From Todiramphus chloris collaris (lineage: Eukaryota > Chordata > Aves > Coraciiformes > Alcedinidae), in NCBI GenBank assembly GCA_025345505.1, contig JANVCC010009942.1, forward strand, positions 1,367,443 through 1,431,442: a stretch of 64,000 nt of DNA. The letters run 5' to 3'. This document shows, one piece after another, positions 11,126 through 24,719 of this stretch. The translations under genes and the position numbers were made by a program. The notes under the pieces are model-generated. The model saw only the letters and a program-made list of their open reading frames with translations. It did no database searches and was not told the origin of the DNA. Numbering within the stretch: the first letter of the stretch is position 1; the number at the start of each line of letters is the position of its first letter.

Positions 11126-14100
11126 CTGAATCCATTATTCACCAAACAGTCCACCTATCAAATCCATGTCTTTGCTTCATACCAACACAGACAATGAAAG
11201 CTGTGCAATATGCCTTAGTACTAACACAGAATAACATATTTTCACAAATTGTGGTTTTTACATTTTGTCTGTTGCTCATCTTTTTATCTGTTTTTAAAAA
11301 ATCACCAGAATAACAAATGCATGTGAATATTCAAACAATATGCACACATAGAGCAGTATTATATATTCACAGAAATATCAAATAATAATAGATGGTAAGA
11401 TATATTCCAAAATGACCTGCCAAGCCTGCCTACCTGAATATTATATATATCAAGATTCACTATATTAAAATTTACCTCAAAGAATAGTTAGCTGCCAAAC
11501 AGCCCAAATCGCTGAGCTTTCTTTTTTTTTTTCTTTTGAATGAATGCAGTGCTTCTGAAGGTGAAGTGGTATATTTATGTACTGAACAAAGTCTCCATGA
11601 ATAGTATCATACAGCATTACCACTAGATATCCAAAGCCAAATATATGTTATTTAGCCATTGCAAAAAAACTGTATTAACTAATTGCTTGGAATTAAACTA
11701 ACATACAGGTTTTATACTGGATTAACTCCCTCAAAATAGCTCCCTGTTTTCAACCCTAACCTCATAAAAAATGTGGATTATCTTGTTCTTCAGTTGCAGT
11801 TATTCCTCAATTATAGTTCAATATTACAATATCCTCAGTGATAAACTACTGTGTCTTAATTTTATGAGAAATTTGAATTTCTACATTACTAAAATCTTCT
11901 GTCATGTGACTTTCCATTTTAGTTGGCCATCATTGTACAAGTAAATCTTTTTATCTTCAAAATGGGCATGTTGTGAGGTCTTTATGAATAACTGAAGTAT
12001 TCTGCATGCTACAGCCTCTACAGTGTGTGCTAGAAAAGTCTAGGTTTGTAATCCCACTTCAGGCTACAATACTGTAAAACTTGCAGTTCTTCCCCCAGCC
12101 AAGTGTGAGGAAGTACCTTTTTTACTGTATCAATACTGTGAAAATGCACTTTCATTTCCCTATGCTTTTGTATTTCCTCTTAGAGATTTTCTTATTTTCA
12201 GCCTCAATCCTTGTAAAAAATGCATCTATTGCTACATTTTAGGAAGCTGAAAGGGTCTACTAGGCACTCCAACACACTCCAACCTTGCACTTCACATTAC
12301 AAGTTTACATACATATTCAGATTCTTGAAATGCATCCCTCTGCATAAATTCAAGGCTATTTCCTCACTGTCCTGACTCTAAAGCAAGTAGTTGAAATATG
12401 TTTTATGTCTTTCTGTAGTCTAAGTTATCATCTATTTCTATCAAAATGAGCTAACTAATGAGACTAGTCAGTTAAATAACTAATTAGTATAATATATCCA
12501 GCTTGATTTAAGTACATCCCTGAAATCCAGAGGTGGCAAGTAATTCAGAAGTTCAAGTTTTCACTTCTTTTTACTTTATGAATAAACATCACTGATTTTA
12601 TGGTGATCCATTTTGTGAAATCAAAAGAGAAAGGGTGGCAACATTAGACTGGATCAAAACCTCCACTGCTTGTATCTATACATACTGGAACATATTGAAT
12701 GCAGGGATGACTTCTCCATGTATTATACAACACATGCCAAAAATGCCACTATGTCAGCAACGACACCAAAACTCTAATCTGAAACTTGTAGGTCTAAGCT
12801 TGGACCCATTGGACAATGATGGCTTTCTGCACTGAGGGTAACTGAAAAACCTTCATTATCCATATATACAGAATTAAAAAAAAAAAAATACACTGCTTCA
12901 GTCAGTCAACACGTGAAACTTACTTTATTTCTGCTGTTAGATTAGTGCACTTTCTGTCTAGCCGTAATGTTTGATTGAATTGTGCTTTAGATGCCCTGCT
13001 TTGGTAGATAGGATGCAGTCTGATAACCCCTTAAACTCACAAGGCTATACTCAATTCCTAGCTGACTCTAACAAACTTTACTAGTTCTAGAACAGGGCTA
13101 TGAAGACTTTCCTAAGGAAAAAGCTTCCCAGTTCTACAATTATCTTCTTCATTTATACTGAAACATCAAGAACTGAAGCAATTAATTACACAACAATGCC
13201 TACAGGCAAGACCTATAAACTCAGCTTTGAGACAATGTCTGTCTATTAGGATACAGAGTTTTCTGTTTATTTGACTGACACCTATGTTGGACAGCAATTG
13301 CTATCATTCATTGTGAACCATTTTGTGAATGCCTTCTTAACTCTGTCCTCTAGAGGAAAGAGGCATATGGATACGCAAGCACATGAAAAAGCTATGGGAT
13401 GTAAACTAGAGTGCTTAACAGCATTCCACACAGCTATCCAAAGGTACTAAGCCAAACATCGAAGTAGCTTCATCCTCACTAAACTTTCCGGTGGTGACAC
13501 AGCATACAGGCATACAGTTTTCATGAAACAGCTGAAATTCAGGCTGCTTATACCCATTTCTTCCACATAACCTGCTTTAGGGTTTACAGTCTTCACTAAA
13601 TAGGGCAAGCAACTGCAGCAGCTATGAGATCAAGAGCAGATGGAGTCGTTACCTCTGAAAATACTATACATTCTTATATTTATACTTTATGTTTTTATGT
13701 ATTTATTCATATACTTCATTAGGTGACAACCCTCAGAAGAAACTGAGAGTTTTATTCTTAACTGTTCATCTTGATTTTTGTTGAAGTTTAACTAAAGTCT
13801 CTGTGCTACATTAATATAAATTTCCATGTAAACTATTTGGCCCATAATTTCAACAGCTGGCTGTTTCCATAGGCTTCATGGAAAATCACAGCCCTAATAT
13901 TAAGTCAATGCACACACAGAGACATACAAATAAGACACTTCTGTTTACACACAAGACTAGCTGATATGTTTAATCACCTTCCTACCATATATATTTATCT
14001 TATTGTCATCCTCTTGTTACAATAAGACTTCTAGCAACTGGTATGAAACTTCACTAGCTTACATGTAAAGCATATCTACTTAAGTAGTCAGTTATATTTT

Positions 14101-17100
14101 TCCTCTTTTGGAAAAATTTCCTCTTTCCTCTTATTTAAAAATAATTAATTAAATAAATAAATATGACTCTGCCTGAAGTGGATTTTGACTTATAGGCACC
14201 TACAGTTACAGGCAAAACTTACTCCCTCGTAATAGATACAACACATTTTTTGGTATCTTATTAAAAAAATACTGCAGACATGAGCCTAGAACATTAGTGA
14301 GAATGTGTAACTTTGAAAAAACATGTAAATACACTTTTCCAGAAAATAGAAAAGCGGCCAAAAAGCATATACAGAAAGATAAATTCATCACTAGAATCTG
14401 GTCAGAAAATATTTGAGACCAGACACATTGCAGTTTGCATTCAATTTGTTGCATTATCATAATTCAAAATATATTAGGTATACTCTGGGATCAAGTTACA
14501 TCCATATGAATTACTAAATTGTCTTATTTCAACTGTTGTGATTCTTGGTTTTCAGTCATTTTTGTTAACTATGTTGTGTTAAGAAAGAATAAGAAATTAT
14601 CAATGAGATCAAAAAGTAGTGCAAAGCAAAAAAAAAAATTTAAAAGGAAGCACAGAAACAAAACTTTTATTACAGTTCCACAAATACCTCTCAAAGTATC
14701 CCTTGGACAAATAGAGTTCATTAAGTTCCACTGATTATTAGGACATTAATGTCAGCAAAGAAGAAGCCATGGCCTAACAGAGATTCTTTTGATGAAATAA
14801 TTAGGATTTGCCATAATGTAATAAAATGTATTAATGAAGGAGTCTCATTCTCAAACAGTTGAGTGAGATAGTTCAGCACAGTCACCCACATGCTGTTGAA
14901 AGAACAGATCTTCCTGGCAAAATGAATGTAAGAGTCTCACTGGAATACAGCACATGCTATGAAAGAACCTTGATCTACCTTTTTCCGTTACTAATAGGCA
15001 CACTCTAGACATGCGGGGAGACATCCCTCAGGGCTTTTTTTTTTTTTTTTGTATTTCAGTTACAAAAGGGCAACAGTTTAAGTACCATTTCATATTTATC
15101 TACAAACATGTTAGAACTTTCCTACTGGAATACCTTATAAAATATAAATATTTAGACAAACATACAGGATGAAAGACAAAGTACTACAGTAATACATACG
15201 TGATCTTGCACCTATAAAATTCTCAAAATAGTCAGATAATGCACAGCTCCTTTATACATGCTCAGGTTAGATGGTACAATGAACTAAACAATGGTTAATA
15301 TAGCTCCCTAAGAGTATGAGTACATTTTGCAATTGGTATTTGCTTAGGGATGTTCTACACAAGGTAGTAAGTGCATACTAAAAAGCAGAACCTGTATTCC
15401 AGATTTCAGGTGCAACTTCTCCTATCTGTCTGCAAAGACAGCATTTACTTGCACAGTCTTAGTATTTTCTATCTCTTTTATTCACCTAGAATGCTACTGC
15501 AAAGAAAATTACCTAATTAATTTCTCCCTTGATGCATTCACCTGACATCTTTTCCCCCTTCCTTTAGCATAAAATACAAGCTGCTCCTTTCAGCTTCAAG
15601 GTCATTCATTAGTTAGCCCCACCTTATTAGTATCTTATTTCCTGCTAACAACACCCACTTCCAAATCACCTCACAACGCCAACCCTCAATTAACACTAGT
15701 CAAATTTTCAAACAAGCTGAAAATGTTCTTCTCTTATTGATAGGAGAAAACCTTCAGAAAGTAATTTGCAAAAACTAACCCATTACTCTCTTGTAAATAC
15801 TATTGGAATGGTTGCTTTCCCATTATATCTACAAAAATATTGATAATATTCTACATTAAAATACTTTAATTTATTAAGCCTGACCAGTCAAATGAATCAG
15901 CATGGGATCAAGTACTGTAGTTTTAATTGCAAACCATACATCCTGCCATACATTATTAATATTGCCACACATATTAAGATGACAAGTAATATCCAGTGTT
16001 AACATCTCACAAGAAATAATTCTTCAATATCAAAAACATGTCTGACATCTCCTGAAGGAAAAAACAGGAAAAATATTAGTCTTTTAAATAATAATATTAA
16101 AAAAAAAAAAAAAAAGCCACTTAAAACAAGCATCTGTACCACTTGTAGTACACAAGAATTTCACTCATGTTAAATTTTAGTATTTCCCCAAAGGTCCATT
16201 AAGCTCCTTATAAGTAATGGAAAAATGGAGATTTTATCTGACACCACCACCTTTCTGCAACTTAGATGACCTATTGCTTGTCCCAAGACAGAGAAGTACT
16301 GACAGATCACAGAGAAATAAATAAAACACAGAAGCATTTAAAAAAATGTGTCAAAGCAGAAATGGAAGTTTATGTAATTTCCAAGCTGCATAGTGCATGC
16401 ACACTGCTTATGGAATGGCTTGGAAATGTTTCCCTAATGAGAATAAACATAATCAGAAGGTGCCGCTTTTTCAGTATCAACACTTCTTGGTATTTTACAA
16501 TTACACTACCTTATGTAAATGATAAAGACACTGGTTTCTTGTAATGATCCAAAATTCCAAGATACTCCAGTTGAGATACTTGTCTCCACAGTTTTAAGTG
16601 AGCAAGTAGCTTCATATATGGAGGAAATCTTTCTAGGCCACTTTGGAATTCTGATCTATACTAAACTGCCCATAACTACACTCTCTTTTCTTTGCATCTG
16701 CAATCTCCTATCAAATACTTAAATTTTAGGATCTTTTCAATTATTACTGGATGATTTAATCTTTGGAAGAAATCGTTCTGTTTGAGACTTCCAACACTAC
16801 CAAAACCAAGGCAATGATAACATGGTAACAGTAACAGATACACAGAATGGAGGAAAATAACAACTTTGTGCCTGAGTCAGTTGGAAAGTAACACATATTT
16901 ATGGCTTCTTTAACTTAATACTGCACCATACTAAAAGAATGTTTTCTATCATTTTGAATAACCAGCTACATCCTATTAATGTAAAATGAAATTTATTTAA
17001 TAATCACAAGGTGCCATTCATATAAGAAATCGGGAAAATTTCCTCATAAAAAGGATTAACGTTTGTGCTAATTTCAAAATTTTATGACTAATAATGTAAA

Positions 17101-17257
17101 AGATACAAATCAAATTGTTTTAATTTTTTATTTTCCATCTATGTAGCATCTGATTAATCAAGCCCCATTAAATTATTTTAATCAGTCATGTGTTTATTAT
17201 ATAAGTTGTTCTATACAAACATAGTTTATCCTGGTTCTTTTGGCTGGAACTCAGGAA
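11126..17257. other. AT-rich DNA, no gene seen
   Basis: Presumed PDE4D intron. It has poly-T and poly-A tracts (for example 11521-11533, 15037-15051, 16098-16115). I see no exon-like segment with splice signals and no clear transposon. Confidence 0.5.
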
Positions 17258-17935
17258 AAAATTAGAGACCTTTGGAAGAAGGGGAAGACATTCAGGAGGA
17301 CTACAAGGATGTTGTGAGGCTATACAGGAAGAAAATTAGAAGAGTCGAAGACCAACTAAAACTACATTAGCAACAAAACGAGAACTAAGGAGAATCTCCA
17401 TCCTCTGTTGGGTGCAGGGGAAAACACAGTGACAAAGGAAAAGGCTGAGGAACTGAACGTCTTCTTTGCCTCAGTCTTTAATTGTAACACTAGTTCTTCT
17501 CAGGGTCCCCAGCCCCCCTGAGCAGGATGACAGGGGCAGAATGAAGCCCCCATAATCCAAGAGGAAATGGTTAGTGACCTAGTACACCACTTAGACATAC
17601 ACATATACAAGGACAGATGGGATCCACCCAAGGGTACTGAGGGAGCTGACGGAAGTGCTCAGCAAGCCACTTTTTACATTGTTTATCATCAGTCCTGGCT
17701 AACCAGGTAGGTCCCAATTGACTGGAGGCTAGCAGATGTGACAACGATGAAAGGCAGATCCTGCTTGACTCACCTGATCACCTTCTATGACAAGGTGATC
17801 TGCTTAATGGATGACAAAAAAGCTGAATGTTGTTTAGCCAATCTTTAGTAAAGCCTTTGACACCATTTTCCACAGGATTCTCCTGGAGAAACTGGCTGCT
17901 CATGCCTTAGATGGCATTAGATGCTCCAGTATTCT
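17258..17935 (+). mobile_element. old CR1 fragment, plus strand, RT region
   Basis: A decayed CR1 segment covers the linker and front half of the reverse transcriptase (nucleotide similarity to the copy at 2386: 'aggctgaggaactgaa...cttctttgcctcagtcttta' around 17444-17480 and 'gggatccaccc' near 17620). Many indels are present, including a missing block before 17745. It has no CR1 3' end. Confidence 0.8.
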
Positions 17936-20084
17936 ATTTATTGAGCAATGAAAATATGATATGGTTCAAAAGCCAGAAAATGTACATGTGGATTTCAGTC
18001 TACTCATTTATCTAGGTTTCTGTACCAGTTTAATTTCTTTGTTCTTTCAGTTTTGTTGCTGTCAACTAAAAATATTTTTTTCTCTGACTTTAGTTTCAAA
18101 TTACACTTTTAGATTCCTTACCCTTAGTAAGTTCAGATATAATTTTATGTAAGTGGAGGTTTAAAATAGAGGTAGAATCAAATGTTAGAATTCACATTTT
18201 GGGTACTGAGATTTTCTAAAGCAATATAAAAAATATTTCCCAGATATGATAATTTTCTTCTGTTCTTCCTGGATCCAGTCAGTAATTTTTCAACCACATG
18301 TATAGTCATTAAAATTAAATAGGTTAGAAAATAATAATGCATATTTTGGACAAGTGTATAGAAAAAGTTTACAATAGAAACTTTGCCAATATAGTTTTGC
18401 TTCTGAGTATGATCCAGGTAAATATTAGTCAGTTGTTTCCATTCAAGTGGATTATGCTCTGCTGCTGCATTATTTAACAGACACAAGAAATTCACCATGA
18501 ATAATTTAGTTATTTGCTGTATACTTCACCCCAAGAAAAGAGGCACTTTATGTTACTTCCTTACTTTGTTTTCTTTGAGTATGCTTCTGTCACTAAAACA
18601 AAACCCACCCTATATTTTATTTTTATACTACTACACCATGCTTAATATTACATTACCACTTCTATTAACATTGTTATTAGACATAATAATTTTAAACAAC
18701 AATGAATGTGTCCAAAACAGAAAAGGTAATTCTAATAGCAGCTGATCTCACTCTCATCACTTTTTATGGTAAGATATTGTAAACAATTGAACATGAGCAC
18801 ATCCCAAATTATAGGTGTGATAACTTACGGTGATAACTGAATGATGTTCATCCAGTGATTTCTCAGTTTCAAAATTTGTCAGGAAATTTTCATACCACTA
18901 TTATAGCATATTATAGGTGGATGCAAAATGTAAATTACATCATGAACTTGCAGCTCCCTTGAGCACAGCTTTGTAGCACTTCATATGCTCAAGAAACTCT
19001 GCAGTCTGTATTTAATATAAACTTGTATTATTAATTGACCTCTCCCAAGTCTAAATTCAACAGCTGGACTTCCCTGTGACTGAATGTGTTTTGGTTGTCT
19101 TTGCATGTGTGTGTTTAAATACACATCCAAACAATTGTTTACACATAGGTTTTTAATGTGGTGATTTTGATTAGTCCCATCATGTATGACCAAGTGCTCA
19201 TTTTACACATTTACTTCCCTGTGGGAATGAAGCTCTAAGACTTTCAGCCAGAGGATTAAAAAAACTAAGTTAAGCTATTCTTCCAAATACACTGAAGTTT
19301 CTAGTGATTTTTAAGACCTCAAAGATGGTAGATGTTGCTTTTCTTTCCTCTATAGCCTTCCTTTTTTTGAGATGAGCTTCCCATCAGTTTTTCTACATTG
19401 CACCACCCAAATGATACAGATTTATTTTCCAGGAAGGCTAAATTTGGGAACATCTTTCAAATCAGGTTATAATGACAGTGGCAACCAGAAATAAAAGAAT
19501 TAGGTTTCAAGGCCCATTTTGCAATCTCCAATCTTAGAAGCATTACATTGTGTAATGCTCCATCCAAAATCTTAGTAGAAGTTAGCAGAAAGTTAAACTT
19601 AACAGTCAGAGGCATAGGTTCAAGTATTTGGACCAAGGATTTACCTATGAGTTTTGTTCTGAAATGTTTTCATTTCTGGAATTGGAGGGAGGGCTAGCTG
19701 TCCCTGAAGCAAACCGTTCCTCTCTTGTCAACATTTTTTCTTTCTGGAGTAGGATGGCCTTAGATCAGCTTAGGCCAAGGCAGGAGAGGCAAAAGTGGGA
19801 ATGTTCATTAACACTTCTGAGAGATTCTAAATTCCCTAACAAATGCTTTCATAGGAAAACACAGTTCTTTTTTCCCCCTTTTTTTTCCCCTGACAAGTGT
19901 TGCAGCTGAACTCTCTCCCTAAAATCTGAGAGAAAAGAGGCTACAGGTCCCTCACAAAAAGAGAGAGTGAAAGGATAGTCTATGCAAATGAATCTACCTA
20001 AGCATCCAGTCATCCCTAGAAGCATTTACCCAATAGATAGCGAAATACAACACTTCCAGCGCTAGACTTTCCACTAGACCTATG
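17936..20084. other. AT-rich DNA, no gene seen
   Basis: Presumed PDE4D intron without a supported feature. Reading frames of 60-106 codons here are hydrophobic, low-complexity translations of AT-rich DNA. Confidence 0.5.
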
Positions 20085-20457
20085 GCATTGCTATTTAGCA
20101 CTTGTGAGACTGCACCCAGAGAACTATGCTACCTCCCTGATCAGAGAGAGGATACAAAGAAGATGGAGCCAGACTGCTGGGAGGTGCAAGTCAGGTGTGA
20201 AACAAAGGACCCAAGCCAGAAAACAGGAAATTCTGATTAAATACTGGAAAAATGTTTTACCATGAAGTGGTCAAATACTGGAACAGTTTGTCCAGAGAGG
20301 CTGTGGAAACTCCACCCTTGGGAGTGTTCAGGACAGAAATGAACACAACCCCAAACAACTTATTCTGAATAAAGCTACTTTAAGCAGTGGCTGGACCAGG
20401 TGACCTTCAGAGGCCCCTTCCAATCTAAATCATTCTATGACTCCATGATTCTATAAT
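20085..20457 (+). mobile_element. old CR1 3' fragment, plus strand
   Basis: A degraded CR1 3' part. It contains recognisable 'aatactggaacagtttgtccagagaggctgtggaa' and ends with 'cattctatgactccatgattctata', the CR1 terminal repeat with substitutions. No frame remains open. Confidence 0.85.
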
Positions 20458-21459
20458 GCTGTATGTCTTTATTGTCTCTTTGACACTTTCACATTTACTG
20501 CACATACTAAGTTAACTGAGCATGTCAACTCATCTATTGTCAATCTGCAGCTATTTTTCTTCAATGTGTAAAAGATACTCGGATACTGTAGTGCAAACAC
20601 TGTAGTGTAATACTGTAATACAGACCTATTTAAAACAGTGGAACTAGGAAAGCACTTAAGTGTAATAATAGCCACATTATTAAGTTTGAAATCTTCACAG
20701 CAGGACACATGAAGTCACTGTCAAGACACAGGAGAGAGGACAGGCATAACTGAAAAGAATTTGGGGAATGAACAATAGTGCGGCATCTCCTAGCTATTAA
20801 TAACTGGCAGATACGTAACTTAATTCCTTAATATAGCAAGGAAGACATGTAGGTAACAGGATTGTTGCTTTCAAAATAAACATCAACAAGAACTTAATGA
20901 ACACATTTTCATTCCTATTAGGAAATGTTATTATCACCTTTAAATATGGAGTCTAAAGAAGCATCACTAAATGCACCTCTTCCAGATTACCAAAACAGCT
21001 TTGGATTTGAGGCAGACATGGTGGTGATCCACTATATTGCCAAAATAACCCTTGTTCTCAGAAATAAACTTCATTCTTGTTCAGAAGAATAAACTCTTCT
21101 AGCAATGCTCTTCATTTTCCAACTCATACTGGTTAAACTGGCAAAGGAAAATTGAGATTCCTCATGCAGCACGTATCGATCTTCTTTCAAATCATTCTAT
21201 CAAGTGACATGAAGTGGGGTTTGCCTAACGTTTCTTCATTAAATTCTTCCCTCCACTAGCAAAAAATTCAGTCTTGGAACTTCTCCATCAAGACAGCCTA
21301 TTTATCAGTCAAATAGCTATGCCTTGTTTTTAGACGTGTAAATTCCCAGCTTCCCCTCACATTTACATCAACATAATCTCAGAGGTTTTCCAATCATATG
21401 CTAGCTTCAAAGTCTTCTCTAAGGGAGGAGCACCACGTATGTAAGTCCATTTAAGATAA
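20458..21459. other. no feature seen
   Basis: AT-rich presumed intron. Nothing is supported beyond background. Confidence 0.45.
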
Positions 21460-22049
21460 TGTGCTAGTTTTGGCTGGAATAGAGTTATTTTTCTTCAAAG
21501 TAGCTGGTATGGGGCTATATTTTGGATTTGTGATGAAAATAGTGTTGATAACTCAGGAATGTTTTCATTACTGCTGAGCAGTGCTCACACAGAGTCAAGG
21601 CCTTCTCACACTTACCCCCCCAGTGAGAAGGCTGGGGATGCAGCACAAGATGTTGAGAGGGGACACAGACAGGACAGCTGACCCCAACTGACCAAAGGGA
21701 TATTCCAGACCATGTGATGTAATGCTCAACAATATAAAGATGGGGGAAAAAGAGGGAAGTGGAGGACATTTGAAGTGATGGCTTTTGTCCTCCCAAGTAA
21801 CTATTATGCACAGTGGAGCCCTGCTTTCTTGGAGATAGCTGAGTATCTGCCTGACAATGACAAGCAGTGAATTAATTCCTTCTTTGGCTTTGTCTGTGTG
21901 CAGCTTTCGCTTTACCTGTTAAACTGTCTTTATCTCAACTCATAAGTTTTCTCACTTTTACTCTTCCTGTTGTATCCCCCATCCTACCAAGGGGGAGTGA
22001 GTGAGCAGCTGTGCGTGGCTTAGTTGCTGGCTGGGGTTTAACCACAACA
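21460..22049 (+). mobile_element. solo LTR (avian ERV-L-like)
   Basis: This 590-bp block starts TGTGCTAGTTTTGGCTGG and ends CCACAACA, giving TG...CA ends. It matches my memory of a common avian LTR type. A TATAAA lies at about 21735, consistent with plus orientation. The flanking 5-mers (GATAA left, GACAG right) match at only three of five positions, so the target duplication has decayed or the ends are off by a base. No internal retroviral genes adjoin it. Confidence 0.75.
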
Positions 22050-24719
22050 GACAGCTTCTGTAAAAAAATCATTAAGGTTCTTTTAAATGTTTTACTGAAA
22101 ATTCCCATCTAAATTACCCCTCATATGCACACCTGGTGTCCCAAGGGAGAGACATTTAAAGCATCAGTTGAGTACCGCAGAGCTGACACCATGAGTCTGT
22201 GTGTTCCTTTACCTAACCGCTTCCTTGGACAGACATCTTTTCTAATACTTAAATAATTTTGCTATATTACAACCTATTTTAAAAATGCTAAAAGAACAAT
22301 TGCATTACATATTTTCCATTGAGAAAGACATTAATCAGTTATGTTAATAATTTAATGTAGAACTTTACATGTCTATGCCTTTAATGCAAAGTGTTGAAGT
22401 CCTGATTAATCTCCATTTAATTATTATGGGCTTGTCCTGCTAAACCACCACATTTCTATACTCATTAAATTAGGGAATCAGCACCATTCATATTAAAATA
22501 AACATCTGAGTATGTGCATTTTAAAAGCTAATAGTTTTACAAATTCCAACAGCATAAAAATTAAAGCAATTTGTACTGCTGAGGTCACAGAACCCTGAAA
22601 ATCCAAAAATGTAAGCCTTTTGAAACAAATATGATAACAAGGCCCTTCTAGTCACTTATTTAAAACATTTGACTACACACGTTTCTTATTTATGGACGAT
22701 TCACAAAGAACATTATCCAACAATGTTTACTAAGTTGTAAAAATTATTTTTGTCTATGAGGGAAGGCAAGCATATGCCAATTATTGTAACATCTTGGGTG
22801 CCAGTACCACTTAGTAGTAAAGAAAACAGTAAAACACTGCCAGACAAGTAAACAACAGAATTCCTAATTAGAGACTGCTACTAAATTCTGAGAGCATTTT
22901 CTGATAGCCTGTAACTTGGAAAACACCCATCTTCCTTTTCCTTCGGTTGTGTGGAAGTAGTTAGGATGTAATAGATTAAGAACAGATTTTCAAACCAAGC
23001 AGAAGAATAGAATGGGTTTTAGGATGGGAGAATGCATTTTACTGGAGTGCACAACAGACTTTTGCTAAAGCACCATTATTTTTTCAGGTGCTCTATTTGT
23101 AGCTAGAGAAACCAAAGCCTAAATCATTACAACGTCATACAGAAAACTTAGGAAACACAAAACTCCTTTCTTCTTCTAGCAAAGAATAAGGCCTTTGGGC
23201 CACTGAAATATTATACTACATTCCTTCTTGAATTCTATTTTAGTTTATTAACACTTTATTGAGTAGTATAAGGACAACATTGACACTTCAAGAAAAAATT
23301 GCTATTTTCAGGCAATCTCCACATGTAACCAATGTAATGGTGGATTCTACCTGGTTAGAGGTAGTCCCATACAAAGAATGGAGACAGAGAGGAGGTAGAT
23401 TTGTTTTGACAGAAACTAATTTTAATGGCCACATAACAAAGTACAGTTTTAAACAGACAGCATTAGGAAACAAGCACCAGGATTATTGGTTTGTAAAAGG
23501 CTAATGTTGCCTCAAGTTTGTGCAGTTGCTTCTGTATAAATACTGATGAAAAGCTGTTTTTGTGAAGAAGCCTAGGACTGTAAATCACTTGCAATAAAAC
23601 ATAAAGGAGACCTATTGCAAAAAAATGGTTTTCTGGAAAACTCAATAAAAAAAAGAAGTCTAAGGCCTAGGAGATTAAGATTTATCTTGAAGGTAGAAAA
23701 GCTTGGGAAATTCCATTCCAATTAGGACTGTTGGTATTTCTTCTCTATTTTTTCCAGTCTGAAATTTCAGTAGGGAAAAAATAGAACATAGAAAGATGAT
23801 ATGGCAAGATGATTTAATTGACATATGACTAACAGCCTTTAAAAATGCTAAGGTTTTTCTGAAACAACTAAACTGTGAATATAGACCATGCAATAATGAT
23901 AGTTATGTGAGAAGCAAATAGAGGTACCAGAAATTTTTTAAGATCACCAGAACATAAGCTCCATTTATTACACTGAATGTTTTTGCACTGTTAACTGAAA
24001 AATTATTTGAGTTGAATATTTATTTCCCAATTCCACTAGTATTATTTATTATTACACAGTACTCATTATTCTGCAATTTATAAACTCACTTTAACATAGA
24101 CTTGTGATGATTCTACTTCTGGTTTTTATTTTACACATGAGAAAACAGTGCCCAAAAGACAAAGTAGTCATTATTCAGAAAGGATTATATTTTTTATTCA
24201 TTGAGCATATCATGCTATAAAAATCTGAATATCTAGGAAACCAAAAAGCTACAAAGTAACTGAGCATTAAATATTGTCCCTCCGCCCACTGTTCTCTCTA
24301 TAAACCCTTTGCTCACAAAATATCCGCTTAATATTCAAAACTAGCATATGGCTGTCCCCTAAATGGAAGTGGTTCCAGCTACTAAAAATTAAGACCAAAT
24401 AATAAATTGATCGATCAAATACAATATCCTAGTGATTTTGACAAAGAATTTGATTTTAAAACAGATGCCTGTCTGTGATAGCCATCAAGGGCGAAAAAGG
24501 CAGTGGTGAGCTACACATTGCAAAACAGATCTGCAGGTATTTAACAGGAAACAATAGACTAGTAAATGACGGACTCCTCCCTCTGTCTAAGAAACCATTA
24601 GCCTATTTTCTCATCTAAACCCATTCAAACTATCAGGACCCTAACCCTAGATTTGCCAAACTGCCTCGCACCTCCCAGATCTCTCATTATTTTTACTCTA
24701 TGCAAACACCACACGAATC
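22050..24719. other. AT-rich DNA, no gene seen
   Basis: Presumed PDE4D intron 1, just downstream of the CpG island. An 81-codon frame at 23259-23504 has no ATG with supporting context, no recognised domain and no splice evidence, so it is not called. Confidence 0.5.

Noticed and set aside
23259-23504. 81-codon plus-strand frame
   Set aside because: No recognisable domain, no ATG support, no splice signals of note and AT-rich composition. Chance is the simplest explanation.
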